NCBI GenBank assembly: GCA_002869565.1
Contig: PKUJ01000018.1
Span: forward strand, 50,765-114,764
Direction of reading: 5' to 3'
Source of the DNA: Arcobacter sp.
GTDB lineage: Bacteria > Campylobacterota > Campylobacteria > Campylobacterales > Arcobacteraceae
DNA length: 64,000 bases
Position numbers and translations under genes: made by a program. A model generated the notes under the pieces. That model was not told the DNA's origin. It saw only the letters and a list, made by a program, of their open reading frames with translations, and searched no databases. Below are positions 1 through 9,063 of the stretch, in pieces. The first letter of the stretch is position 1, and each line of letters begins with the position of its first letter.

Positions 1-136
1 CTTTTGATAATTCATTTATAGTATCTAAAGAAAAAACTTTATGAGTATATATATTTTCTTTTTTTAGATAACTTCTAAGTACAGTACCTACTCCTCCCCC
101 TAAATGAGGTGTTAAATGCAATATTTTATATTTCAT
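1..136 (-). CDS. Glycosyltransferase family 4-like protein, N-terminal fragment
   Basis: The gene starts at the ATG complementary to 134-136 and runs off the left edge, so only about 45 residues are visible. They begin MKYKILHLTPHLGGGVGTV, a first beta strand followed by the glycine-rich loop typical of the N-terminal half of GT-B (GT4) glycosyltransferases. It overlaps the end of the upstream methyltransferase gene by 11 bases, so it is translationally coupled and belongs to the same glycan operon. It presumably transfers a sugar from a nucleotide donor at the cytoplasmic membrane; donor and acceptor cannot be told from this fragment. Confidence 0.7.
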   Translation of the reverse strand, partial: MKYKILHLTPHLGGGVGTVLRSYLKKENIYTHKVFSLDTINELSK

Positions 137-1307
137 AGAAGTGTAATTCCTTATGAAACTTTAGGATGTCTTTTTTTATAATATTATTATTGAATACTGA
201 ACATATTATGATACATGTATTTTTTGGATCATTTAGGTTTATTGAAGAAGGATCACAAATTTTTTTATTTTCAAAAGTCAAATTTTGTTTATTAATGTTT
301 TTATCAATTAAAAATATTTTTTGAGAAGAAATATCAATATTTATGAAAGAAGTTAATGTTAAAAACTCTTGACCAATTCCCCAAAAGTAAATATAGTTAT
401 ATTTTCTTAGTATCTTATGGATTTCTTTTTTATGAATATTAGTTTTTTCTTTTTCTTGATTGATATAAGAATCAAGTGAGAAACTTTCAATATGATTTTT
501 TCTAAGCATTTTTTGAGATGTTTTTTTAAATAGACATCTAAGTGATGGATATGAATAGCTTTCATTATTATATTTAATTCCACTTTGTTGTTTTTCTATT
601 AGTTCAAATCCATTATTATTCATAAAAGTATTAAGACTAGATAGGGTAAAGTGGTTTATATGTTCTTTGATTGTAAACCAGTAAAAATCAAATACAGGTT
701 TTTTGCTATAATTTTGTGCATCTGGAACTTCAATAAATAGTAAACCATCATCTTTTAAACATCTTGATATTTCTGTGATGACTTTTTGTAATTCTAGTAT
801 ATGTTCAAATACGTGAGTAAAGGCAAAACAATCTATTTTTTTATCTTGAAGGGGGTAATTATATAGCTTTGTTTCTAGAATTTTATCTGAACCGGATAAC
901 TTTATTAGCCTTTTATCTAGCTCTAATCCCATTGAATTATTGTATTTTTGTTCAAGAAGGAATTTTATAAATCCACCTTTCCCACATCCAACATCACAAA
1001 TTATACTGTTATGATTAAGATGTCGATAGAGTATTTCCATATATGTTGAATATCTTTTAATATCTCCACTATTATTTCCTCCTGTGCCATATGAACTATC
1101 ACTAGAGTATAAACTTTCTTTTGAGTAGAATTCATTAAGTAATTTATTATCAATATTATTATTATAAATGAAATTACAATCATTACATTGAACAATTTTA
1201 TAGTCACACAATAATTTAAATTTATCAAAATTCTTTAATTTTTTAGAAAATATAGATTTGTTTTTTTCTGAATTACAATTTGGGCAGTTTCTTATATTAA
1301 TACTCAT
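126..1307 (-). CDS. Zinc-ribbon class I SAM-dependent methyltransferase
   Basis: A 393-residue protein. Two cysteine pairs (CPNC at 8-11, CNDC at 41-44) look like an N-terminal zinc ribbon. The SAM-binding motif I is DVGCGKGGF at 105-113, and an FTHVFEH segment near 163 fits the post-I/motif II region of Methyltransf_23-type enzymes. The C-terminal 90 residues form what looks like a second nucleotide-binding fold (IYFWGIGQEF), as in C-methyltransferases of deoxysugar pathways. It lies 3 bases after the radical-SAM gene and overlaps the next glycosyltransferase, so it is part of the glycan operon. It probably methylates a nucleotide sugar or glycan; the substrate is not identifiable. Confidence 0.75.
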   Translation of the reverse strand: MSINIRNCPNCNSEKNKSIFSKKLKNFDKFKLLCDYKIVQCNDCNFIYNNNIDNKLLNEFYSKESLYSSDSSYGTGGNNSGDIKRYSTYMEILYRHLNHNSIICDVGCGKGGFIKFLLEQKYNNSMGLELDKRLIKLSGSDKILETKLYNYPLQDKKIDCFAFTHVFEHILELQKVITEISRCLKDDGLLFIEVPDAQNYSKKPVFDFYWFTIKEHINHFTLSSLNTFMNNNGFELIEKQQSGIKYNNESYSYPSLRCLFKKTSQKMLRKNHIESFSLDSYINQEKEKTNIHKKEIHKILRKYNYIYFWGIGQEFLTLTSFINIDISSQKIFLIDKNINKQNLTFENKKICDPSSINLNDPKNTCIIICSVFNNNIIKKDILKFHKELHFYEI

Positions 1308-1310
1308 ATT

Positions 1311-2564
1311 TTAGTTCCTAGACAATCTTTTCTGTTTTCCAGCTGGAATAGTTAAAGAAGATGTACCATTACAATAATGACAAATTTTAGGACTCTTATT
1401 TTCTAAGAATTTTTTTATTTTTTCAGTCAACTTTTCTTCATTTCCTTCTCTAATATTAACATAATCAAGGTCATCAATAATATTTAGATGAGTAGAAAAA
1501 GCACTTCTTGCACATTTGTGTAATTGTCCATTAAATAAGTCATTTGATATAAAACAGCAACTATTATATACCTTTGATAATTCTTTCTTATTATATCCTC
1601 TATGTTTGAAATCCCCAAAGTCAAACCATTGAAGTGTTCTTATATAATCGAAATTAATATTATATTTTTTATAAGTATCAATCATGCGAAGTACATTTTT
1701 GTTTTGTTTTGCTGTAATATAGTCTTCATAACTACTAATTTCTATTTTTATTTTAGGACTTGCTAATAGAGAATAAATTTTTTCATTTTTTGGAAGAATA
1801 GTACCATTTGTTATAAGCTGGATAATACCAATATTTTCAATATCTAAGAGTTCTTCAATTACTTCTTCAATATTTTTATATAAAAAAGGTTCTCCACCTA
1901 CAAGAACAACCTTTTCAATTAGGTCAACACTTTTTGATATCTTTCTCATGTCTGAAATAATATCTTTATAATTTAAATCAAGGTAACTAGTTGAATCATA
2001 TTTGTCTCTTAACTGATTACATCCAATACATTTTAAATTACATTTATTTGAAACTAGTATTCCCATTGAAGGAATTGTCACTCCTAAACTTTTTGTATAG
2101 TTCTTTTTAGTTAATTCTTTTTCAACGAATTTATCATAAATATCACATCTATTATTTATATCTTTTGAACAAGGGCATAGATGACATTTATTTAGTTTGA
2201 ATGAAAATGTATTATTGTCAAGCTTATATTTACATTTTTGGTAGAAAATATTATTTAGATCTTCCCTTTTGTAGATAATATTTGTAAAACCATTACTTTT
2301 AAAGTTTTCTTTTATTTCTTTTGATATTTCTTGTGCAAAAATAGTTACTATTATAATATATTTATCTTTGTCTTTTAGTTCAAAATTAGGTTTAGTTATT
2401 TCATAATTTTTAATAGGATCACATTTTTTAAAATTATTATCCCATATATAGGTTAGTTTTATATTCTCTTCATTAAAGAAACCTATTGTTAATTTCCCTA
2501 TTTTTCCAGCCCCAAAGACTATAATTTTTTTATTTTTGAATTTATTAATTACCGTATTAGTCAT
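1311..2564 (-). CDS. Radical SAM/SPASM protein with N-terminal Rossmann-like domain
   Basis: A 417-residue protein. Residues 13-100 resemble a nucleotide-binding fold (IIVFGAGKIGK at 14-24). The radical SAM cluster motif is CNLKCIGC, with cysteines 175, 179 and 182, followed by a GGEP segment near 223 expected for this superfamily. The C-terminal third has further cysteine groups (CCFI, HKCA, CHYC), as in SPASM-type auxiliary iron-sulfur sites. The same N-terminal domain type occurs in the two FkbM proteins of this operon, suggesting a shared docking or substrate-recognition module. It could epimerise, dehydrate or methylate a glycan component; the reaction is unknown. Confidence 0.75.
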   Translation of the reverse strand: MTNTVINKFKNKKIIVFGAGKIGKLTIGFFNEENIKLTYIWDNNFKKCDPIKNYEITKPNFELKDKDKYIIIVTIFAQEISKEIKENFKSNGFTNIIYKREDLNNIFYQKCKYKLDNNTFSFKLNKCHLCPCSKDINNRCDIYDKFVEKELTKKNYTKSLGVTIPSMGILVSNKCNLKCIGCNQLRDKYDSTSYLDLNYKDIISDMRKISKSVDLIEKVVLVGGEPFLYKNIEEVIEELLDIENIGIIQLITNGTILPKNEKIYSLLASPKIKIEISSYEDYITAKQNKNVLRMIDTYKKYNINFDYIRTLQWFDFGDFKHRGYNKKELSKVYNSCCFISNDLFNGQLHKCARSAFSTHLNIIDDLDYVNIREGNEEKLTEKIKKFLENKSPKICHYCNGTSSLTIPAGKQKRLSRN

Positions 2565-2566
2565 TA

Positions 2567-3574
2567 TTAAGCCTTTATTATTGAACCTTCAGGAGGATCA
2601 TAACTAAATTTTCTTTTTGAAGAGTTTTTTAAAAAGTTTAATATTTTTAATTCACGTTTTTTTTCTGTACTATTTAGAATTTTGTAAATCTCCATATATT
2701 CACTGTTCTTTATTATCTCTTCATCAAATACTTCTGCTAATTTTAAATATTGTTTTGCTAATTTAAAATCTTTATTTTTAAGTATATCTTTTAAATATCT
2801 AAGAGTTAGAACAGCTACTCTTTTTTCTGCTTGTGAGAAATATTGTTCTAAATATTCTCTTCCTTTTGCTAATTTAAACATTTCACTTAAAGTAGTATAA
2901 TATTCTATCATATGATTTAAAGTTTTATTATATGTAGAAGTTGTATTTTCTTGATGTATTCTGTAAATAGATACTTCATTTTTAGTATATGCGACATCTC
3001 CATGCAAAGAGAGCTGAAACCATAATAGTCCATCAAGGTTAATAATATGTCTTTCATTTATCATTCCTGAGTCAAAAAAAGTTTTTTTTCTAAATAAAAC
3101 TTGACATGGTAAAAAAGACATCATCATAAAAACTTTAGCTTGTTTTTCCCCAGAGATAGTACAATCTGTATTATAAAATGGAGTGATTTTTTCTATCTCT
3201 CCTGTTTCATCTGTTTCTTGCCTTTCTCCTACTGCCATAACGATATTTGGGGAGCTTTCAATTAGAGGTATTAATGTTTTACAAAAAGTTGGGAAAAGTT
3301 GATCATCACTGTGAAGTATCACAATAAAATCTCCACTGCTTAAAGATATAGCTCTATTTGTATTATTCGCTTGACCTAAATTTGTATCATTTTTATAAAC
3401 CTTTATTTTTTCAGAATATCTATTTGCAATCTCAAGTGATTTATCAGTAGATGCATCATCTATAAAAATTATTTCTGTATTTTCATACTCTTGATTAAGT
3501 GCGCTTTGTATACAAATATCTAAGTATTTTTCATTATTATAATTTGGGATACAGATACTTATTTTAGATTTCAA
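2567..3574 (-). CDS. Glycosyltransferase family 2
   Basis: A 335-residue GT-A fold enzyme. It opens with ISICIPNYNNEKYLDICIQS, the classic GT2 N-terminus, has the nucleotide-binding FIDDAS (Asp39-Asp40) and a metal-binding LHSDD (residues 88-91) in the DxD position. There is no membrane segment in the visible chain, so it is cytosolic or peripheral. It overlaps the upstream FkbM gene by 4 bases and is followed after 2 bases by the radical-SAM gene. It is expected to build a surface polysaccharide or protein-linked glycan; sugar specificity cannot be read from sequence. Confidence 0.85.
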   Translation of the reverse strand: MKSKISICIPNYNNEKYLDICIQSALNQEYENTEIIFIDDASTDKSLEIANRYSEKIKVYKNDTNLGQANNTNRAISLSSGDFIVILHSDDQLFPTFCKTLIPLIESSPNIVMAVGERQETDETGEIEKITPFYNTDCTISGEKQAKVFMMMSFLPCQVLFRKKTFFDSGMINERHIINLDGLLWFQLSLHGDVAYTKNEVSIYRIHQENTTSTYNKTLNHMIEYYTTLSEMFKLAKGREYLEQYFSQAEKRVAVLTLRYLKDILKNKDFKLAKQYLKLAEVFDEEIIKNSEYMEIYKILNSTEKKRELKILNFLKNSSKRKFSYDPPEGSIIKA

Positions 3575-4689
3575 AATAGTCTCTCCTTTGGTATAGCGTA
3601 AAATATCGCAGAATTACCACAATAGTCATGAAGGTAGAAAAATAATTCATAATTTGTAATATTTATTAAAAAATTAGGGATATCATATAATCCATCCTCA
3701 TTGTGATCTGCAAGTACCATAATGATAGGTCTATGTTTTTCTATTGTCTTTTTAGCCCCCTTAAGAGCATTTAATTCTTGTCCCTCAATATGTAATTTTA
3801 TTATTGTTGGATTTAAATTTAAATTGTCAATCTTGTTTGTTTTAACTTCTTTTATACCTTTAATATCAATTTTCGAAGCAAAGCTAAGTTTATCAATAAA
3901 CTTTAAATTTCCTTCTTTATTTGAAATTGCATTATTATATAAACTAATTTTTGAAGATGATATATTTGTTATAGAGCTTTTCAATATATCAAAATTATTT
4001 ATATCTGGTTCAATTGCCCAAATGAAATCAAAGTTATTATTGGAAGCTTCTAAGAAGTGTTGAATTGTTGTCCCATGATGTGCCCCTACATCTAAATATC
4101 TTTCTACACTATTTAGTTTAACAAAACATGGAGCATTAAAATATTTCTTATCATGTAAGATTGAGACATTTTCATAAACTTTTTCTATTTTTTTTAATCT
4201 CCACCATAAAAATTGTAAATAATGTTTTGTAGATATTTCATCATGAGATAATTTCTTAAGTATAAATTTTATTTTTTCTATTTCTTCATTTGATAGAGTA
4301 AATTTATCCCATCCATTTGTTAAGAAATCAGACAAAAACAAGTTGCTATAGTCATAAAAATGAATTATATTTTTAAAACCAAAGTCTTGAAGCTCTAAAG
4401 TGATTTCGTTAAGTGATGCTTTTACAATACATATTATAAATAAAGAGTTTTCTTTGTCTTTAACTGAAATATCAAAAGGTGATAAGATTTTAATATTTTT
4501 TACTTGACCCTTTTTATTCTTATCTATAAAATATTTAGGGATAATATCTATTTTATCTATAAAGTCTAGTGCCATTTGACCCATGGCACCTGCTCCGTAA
4601 AGGATAATTTGTTTATCCTCAAAAGAGGTTTTCTCTTTTACATTAGGCTTATATTGAAGAATAGTGTCAAGTTCTTTATCAATAATCAT
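3571..4689 (-). CDS. FkbM-family methyltransferase with N-terminal Rossmann-like domain
   Basis: A 372-residue protein. Residues 25-115 carry IILYGAGAMGQ (29-39), the nucleotide-binding-like domain shared with two neighbours. The C-terminal half is an FkbM-type SAM methyltransferase: LDVGAHHGTT at about 199-208, IEPD near 226, and KLHIEGQELNALKGA near 298-312, which matches the family's D/H-x-E-G-x-E signature. FkbM enzymes O-methylate sugars or polyketides. It sits immediately downstream (1 base) of the PhyH-type dioxygenase. It probably O-methylates a residue of the glycan made by this operon. Confidence 0.8.
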   Translation of the reverse strand: MIIDKELDTILQYKPNVKEKTSFEDKQIILYGAGAMGQMALDFIDKIDIIPKYFIDKNKKGQVKNIKILSPFDISVKDKENSLFIICIVKASLNEITLELQDFGFKNIIHFYDYSNLFLSDFLTNGWDKFTLSNEEIEKIKFILKKLSHDEISTKHYLQFLWWRLKKIEKVYENVSILHDKKYFNAPCFVKLNSVERYLDVGAHHGTTIQHFLEASNNNFDFIWAIEPDINNFDILKSSITNISSSKISLYNNAISNKEGNLKFIDKLSFASKIDIKGIKEVKTNKIDNLNLNPTIIKLHIEGQELNALKGAKKTIEKHRPIIMVLADHNEDGLYDIPNFLINITNYELFFYLHDYCGNSAIFYAIPKERLF

Positions 4690-5598
4690 TTATTTTTTTG
4701 TCCATCTATCTAACCACCACATATTTTTTCTAAAATTAGTTGGGTAATCTGGTTCCGGCTTTTCATGTACTGTATTTTCTAAGAAATTATTTTTAGTTAC
4801 TTTATCCTCTTCATTAAAAGATTTTTTTCTTAAAAGAGGGATACTTTTTTGATTTGTACCCGTTGTATTATTTTGTCGCATATATCTAATATCAAAACTC
4901 CATCTTGTATTAGTAGAAGTGTTATTTAAAGTACGATGAATAATTGAATCATTAAATATTAGTACACTCCCTATATTCATTTCACAAGTTACTATCTCTT
5001 CAAAATCAACATTATCGGTTAATTGTAAATACCATGAATTATGAAGATTCTGAACAGAATGCTTATAGACCTTAGCTTCTCTTCCTACTAGTTTAGTTGG
5101 AATAATTTCCATACAACCACTATTTTTATCTACATTAGTAAGTGGTGTCCAAAATATAAATACAGGATCTGCATCCTTTTTTAAGTATGCTGCATCTTGA
5201 TGCCAAGGAACAGTTAATAACTGTTCATTTGGTACTTGTGAACGAAGTGTCCAAAAAGGATGGCCATCAATATTTCCCCCTAAAAGTTGTTTCGCTATAT
5301 TTAAATATTTCTTATTATTCCAAAAATTAAATAAAGGTTTTCCCATTTTTTTCTGTAATGTAGTTATTACTGCTGCATCATTATACTCTTTATGAATTAG
5401 ATTTAGTCTTTTAGTATAATCATATTCTTCATAAAGACTTGAAATATGACCATCTTTATATAACATTTTAGCCACTTCATCTAAAACTGTATTTGCATAA
5501 TTAATTAAAGGTTTAATTTCATCATAAGAGAATAAGTCTTTAACTATAACATAGCCTTTAGTTAAAAGTTGTTTTTTTTGTTCATTTGTAAGCATCAT
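4690..5598 (-). CDS. Phytanoyl-CoA dioxygenase (PhyH) family Fe(II)/2-oxoglutarate oxygenase
   Basis: A 302-residue protein with the facial triad of non-haem iron oxygenases: H133-x-D135 in PWHQDAAYL and the distal His221 in IIHRTLNNTS, followed by Arg232 in TRWSFDIRY, which is well placed to bind 2-oxoglutarate. The family hydroxylates a wide range of small molecules, including sugar and cyclitol derivatives. Its start overlaps the stop of the upstream FkbM gene (TAATG arrangement). In this setting it probably hydroxylates a glycan precursor that is then O-methylated by one of the adjacent FkbM enzymes; that coupling is inference. Confidence 0.8.
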   Translation of the reverse strand: MMLTNEQKKQLLTKGYVIVKDLFSYDEIKPLINYANTVLDEVAKMLYKDGHISSLYEEYDYTKRLNLIHKEYNDAAVITTLQKKMGKPLFNFWNNKKYLNIAKQLLGGNIDGHPFWTLRSQVPNEQLLTVPWHQDAAYLKKDADPVFIFWTPLTNVDKNSGCMEIIPTKLVGREAKVYKHSVQNLHNSWYLQLTDNVDFEEIVTCEMNIGSVLIFNDSIIHRTLNNTSTNTRWSFDIRYMRQNNTTGTNQKSIPLLRKKSFNEEDKVTKNNFLENTVHEKPEPDYPTNFRKNMWWLDRWTKK

Positions 5599-6722
5599 TA
5601 TTCCTTCTTATCCTCAATAGCAAACAGTATAGTGTCTGTACATCCAAAGGATTGGTGTCTTAAGTAAAATTTATAATTTTTGTTTAGTTCCTTGATCATA
5701 AGAGGAATTCTTAAGAAATCTTCATAGTTATGATACAAACAAATCGCAAGTTTAGGTGAGTATTTCTTTATTGTATTTTTTGATCCTTTAAGTGCAAAAT
5801 ATTCAGCTCCTTCAATATCCATTTTTATTATATCAATTTTATGATTTTCTATTATATTATCTATTGCATCAACATGAATTTCTATTAAGTTATTTTTACT
5901 AGAATTTGGGTTGTTTTCTAAAATATTAGAATAAACACCACTTTGTTCGAAATAAACAGTGTCTTTTTTATTGTAAGCTCCAACTTTTTTCACTTCAACA
6001 TTTTGTACACTATTTTCGTGTATAGTTTTAATTAAATTTTCTTGAATTGTTGGGTCAGGCTCAAGTGCAAATATTTTATTAAATCCATTCTCTGCAGCTT
6101 TATTAAAAAGTAATATTGTATCACCATCATAAGCTCCGCAATCAATATAGGTAGACTCTTTTGTAGGTTTTAATAGAGTATTAAATAAATACCAGTCTTC
6201 TTTTCCCGTAAATGATTTATCAAACTCTTGTCTTTCTCCTGAAAAATGTGACTTCAGAACTTGTAGAAAAAGTTTTTTAGAGTAAAGATCATCAAATAAA
6301 TTGTATACTTGTTCAAATTTTTTTATATTATCACTAAAGAATTTTTTAAAAGTGTATCCATAAAAATAGTGAGCACATTCAAAATCAATATTACAAACTT
6401 GTTCTTTTGGAATATTTTCTAATAAGTTTTTATGTATTTCCCAGAAATAGTTATGGGATGATATTATGTAAATCCCATTAGGATATAATTCTTTCGCTTT
6501 ATTTAATGAAATAATCTTCACTCCATTAAGATATTTTCCATATTTTTTCTCATTGTTATCACAAATGGCAGAAATAGGGATATTTTGTTCTGAAAGTTTT
6601 TTTATTAAATTAATACTTGAAAAACCTGCTCCAAATAAAATAATCTTTTGACCATTATATTTTTTAAAAAAATCTTCCATACAGTTATCTATTTTTAGGA
6701 GTTCTTCAAATTCTTCTATCAT
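5598..6722 (-). CDS. FkbM-family methyltransferase with N-terminal Rossmann-like domain (second copy)
   Basis: A 374-residue paralogue of the FkbM gene two places downstream. It has IILFGAGFSSI at 27-37 in the N-terminal nucleotide-binding-like domain, then IDCGAYDGDT at 193-202 as SAM motif I, EPDP near 230, and IKMDIEGAEYFALKGS as the FkbM signature. The gene lies 2 bases after the radical-SAM gene and overlaps the PhyH gene start. Two FkbM proteins in one operon suggest two different O-methylation positions or substrates. Confidence 0.8.
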   Translation of the reverse strand: MIEEFEELLKIDNCMEDFFKKYNGQKIILFGAGFSSINLIKKLSEQNIPISAICDNNEKKYGKYLNGVKIISLNKAKELYPNGIYIISSHNYFWEIHKNLLENIPKEQVCNIDFECAHYFYGYTFKKFFSDNIKKFEQVYNLFDDLYSKKLFLQVLKSHFSGERQEFDKSFTGKEDWYLFNTLLKPTKESTYIDCGAYDGDTILLFNKAAENGFNKIFALEPDPTIQENLIKTIHENSVQNVEVKKVGAYNKKDTVYFEQSGVYSNILENNPNSSKNNLIEIHVDAIDNIIENHKIDIIKMDIEGAEYFALKGSKNTIKKYSPKLAICLYHNYEDFLRIPLMIKELNKNYKFYLRHQSFGCTDTILFAIEDKKE

Positions 6723-6724
6723 AT

Positions 6725-7732
6725 TTAATCCTTTAGTTTTTTTAGTAATATTTCTTTATAATCATCAATATTATCAGGCATACCATGAGACATTTGACCA
6801 CAATCTTTACATACATCATGTTGTTTTCTTTTACCTTCTAAGAACATTTTTTGATAAGATTTAAGCTTTTCTCCTAACCAGATGTCTTTAACTGATTCTT
6901 CATTTACATCACCTATTAGAAGTTTTTTAGACCAATCTAGGAAACATAAACTAGCTTTCCCATCAGAGTTTATTGAGAAAGAGTAAAAAACATATGCGCA
7001 AACATCAACTTCTTTTATTTCTTGGCCATAAATACCTTGTTCTTGATTAACTTCAAGACCATCTCTTAATTCAAACTCAGGCCAACATGACATTATATGT
7101 TCTATGTATACGCCATCAGCTATATTTTTAAAAGTATCTAAAAAAAACTTTTTATCTTCACTTGTCAATACATCACCATTTATCTTTACTACAACTTCAC
7201 ATTGTTTTTTATTTTCATAGAAAAATTTAATGTTTTCTACAAATTTATCAAAATCTATTTTATATTTAGAAAATTCCATATACTGTTTGGCATTTACTCC
7301 TTCAACAGATATATTAATTTTGTCTAGTCCTGCTTCTACTATTTCTAAGCTATTTTGTGGAGTAAGTAAGGAGGCATTTGTAGTAGTATCAATTTTTAGA
7401 ATGTTTTTATTTTTTTTTGCGTATGCTACCATTTTTGCAAAATTTGGATTAATAAGAGGTTCTCCATCTTTGTATAATCTAAGTACTTTTATTGGGGTGT
7501 CAAATTCTTCTATATCATCTATAATTTTTTTAAAAAGATTAAAGTCCATAGCCTTTAAAGGACGTCCAATTTCTTTCATAAGTTTTCTATCTCCAGTAGG
7601 ACAAAAACCACATTGAAAGTTACAAGAATCTGCAGGATCTACATTTATAATGAAAGGTGTGGATAGTGGTATTACAGTTTCTAGTTTTGTCCTATTGTTT
7701 AAGTCAATTCTCATAGGTGTTGATTTATCCAT
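6725..7732 (-). CDS. Radical SAM/SPASM domain protein
   Basis: A 335-residue enzyme. The [4Fe-4S] motif is CNFQCGFC with cysteines 37, 41 and 44, preceded by NVDPADS. A PLINPNF segment follows the core, and the C-terminus holds a SPASM-like region (CAYVFYSFSINSDGKASLCF, then CKDCGQ) that probably binds additional clusters. Unlike the other radical-SAM gene here, it has no N-terminal Rossmann-like domain. It overlaps the rfbH gene end by 8 bases. Relatives in O-antigen and glycan loci are often annotated only as SPASM proteins; the reaction is not known. Confidence 0.8.
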   Translation of the reverse strand: MDKSTPMRIDLNNRTKLETVIPLSTPFIINVDPADSCNFQCGFCPTGDRKLMKEIGRPLKAMDFNLFKKIIDDIEEFDTPIKVLRLYKDGEPLINPNFAKMVAYAKKNKNILKIDTTTNASLLTPQNSLEIVEAGLDKINISVEGVNAKQYMEFSKYKIDFDKFVENIKFFYENKKQCEVVVKINGDVLTSEDKKFFLDTFKNIADGVYIEHIMSCWPEFELRDGLEVNQEQGIYGQEIKEVDVCAYVFYSFSINSDGKASLCFLDWSKKLLIGDVNEESVKDIWLGEKLKSYQKMFLEGKRKQHDVCKDCGQMSHGMPDNIDDYKEILLKKLKD

Positions 7733-9062
7733 TGTATCCTCCTACATATTCTCTGATTTTTTTTATCATATAATTTAGCATATCTTCTGTCATTCCTGGG
7801 TAAACACCTACCCAAAAACTATCATTCATGATTTTATTGGTATTACTTAAATCACCTATTTGCTTATAATCGATATCTTCTTGTAAAGTTTCCATTAATG
7901 GATGTTTTATAAGGTTACCTGCAAATAAATTTCTCGTTTGGATACCATTATCTTCTAAATATTTTGTAATTTCATTTCTACTAAATTCTGATTCATCTTT
8001 TAGTATTATCATAAAACCAAACCAACTTGGAGTAGAATTTTCTTGAGGAGTGAAGTAGCTAAACTCTTTTAAGTCCTTTAAACCTTCATAAAGCATATCA
8101 AAGTTCTCTCTTCTAGCTTTAGTGAAACTATTTAGTTTTTGAAGTTGAGCAAGGCCTATAGCAGCTTGCATATCTGTAGCTTTAAGGTTAAACCCAAAAT
8201 GACTATATATATACTTGTGATCATACCCTTTCGGTAAGTCACCAAAACTCTGTGTAAATCTTGAGTTACAGGTATTATCTACGCCACTTTCACACCAACA
8301 GTCTCTTCCCCAGTCTCTCATACTTAGCATTATCTTTTTAAGAAGTGGGTTGTCTGTATACGTTGCTCCACCTTCTCCCATAGTCATATGGTGAGGAGGG
8401 TAAAAACTACTTGTACCTATATCTCCCCAAGTTCCAGTGAGTTTTCCATCGTAGATACTTCCAAGAGCATCGCAATTATCTTCAATAAGCCAGAGATTAT
8501 GTTTATCACAGAACTCTTTTACCGCTTTGATATTAAACGGATTTCCTAAGGTATGCGCAATCATAACCGCTTTAGTTCTTGAACTTAGGGCACTCTCTAA
8601 CCCACTGATATCAATGTTAAAATGTTTAAGTTCCATATCAACAAAAACAGGAATTGCACCATACTGAACAATAGGTGCCACTGTTGTGGGAAATGCAGCA
8701 GCTACAGCAATAACTTCATCACCTCTTTTTATTTGCCTCTCTTTTAAAAGAGGAGAAGTTAATGTGTAAAATGCCAAAAGATTTGCAGAACTTCCACTAT
8801 TAACTAAAAAACTCCATCGTACATTTAGGTATTTTGAAAGTTGTTTTTCAAATTTTTTAGAATAGTCACCATAAGTTAGCCAAAAGTCAAGTGAGCTATC
8901 AACAAGATATTGAATCTCTGTTTCATCGAATACTCGACCTGCATAGTTTACTCTAGATTCACCATCTACAAATTTTTTATCTTGCATAGGCTTATGTACT
9001 AATTCATAGTATTCTTTTGTTTTATTTAGAATTTCTTTTTTTAATTGTTCTTGTTGTGTCAT
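7725..9062 (-). CDS. rfbH: RfbH/E1-type CDP-4-keto-6-deoxyglucose-3-dehydrase
   Basis: A DegT/DnrJ/EryC1-fold PMP enzyme of about 445 residues, counted from the ATG at 9062, one base after the upstream stop; an upstream in-frame TTG at 9077 has weaker support. The usual PLP lysine is replaced by histidine in FYPPHHMTMGEGG (His224), the hallmark of E1. The cysteines C197, C255, C257 and C265 fit the C-x57-C-x-C-x7-C [2Fe-2S] pattern of E1 exactly. E1 removes the C3 hydroxyl of CDP-4-keto-6-deoxyglucose with electrons from a partner reductase (E3), which is not in this window. The product leads to CDP-3,6-dideoxyhexoses. The two upstream genes (SDR, RmlC-like) fit the later steps. Confidence 0.92.
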   Translation of the reverse strand: MTQQEQLKKEILNKTKEYYELVHKPMQDKKFVDGESRVNYAGRVFDETEIQYLVDSSLDFWLTYGDYSKKFEKQLSKYLNVRWSFLVNSGSSANLLAFYTLTSPLLKERQIKRGDEVIAVAAAFPTTVAPIVQYGAIPVFVDMELKHFNIDISGLESALSSRTKAVMIAHTLGNPFNIKAVKEFCDKHNLWLIEDNCDALGSIYDGKLTGTWGDIGTSSFYPPHHMTMGEGGATYTDNPLLKKIMLSMRDWGRDCWCESGVDNTCNSRFTQSFGDLPKGYDHKYIYSHFGFNLKATDMQAAIGLAQLQKLNSFTKARRENFDMLYEGLKDLKEFSYFTPQENSTPSWFGFMIILKDESEFSRNEITKYLEDNGIQTRNLFAGNLIKHPLMETLQEDIDYKQIGDLSNTNKIMNDSFWVGVYPGMTEDMLNYMIKKIREYVGGYNG

Positions 9063-9063
9063 T

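Noticed and set aside
3722..4063. 113-codon plus-strand frame over the FkbM gene
   Set aside because: Antisense shadow, no start signals, and the opposite strand carries the conserved FkbM motifs.
7230..7616. 128-codon plus-strand frame over the radical-SAM gene
   Set aside because: Shadow of a clear minus-strand enzyme; composition is typical of reversed coding sequence.
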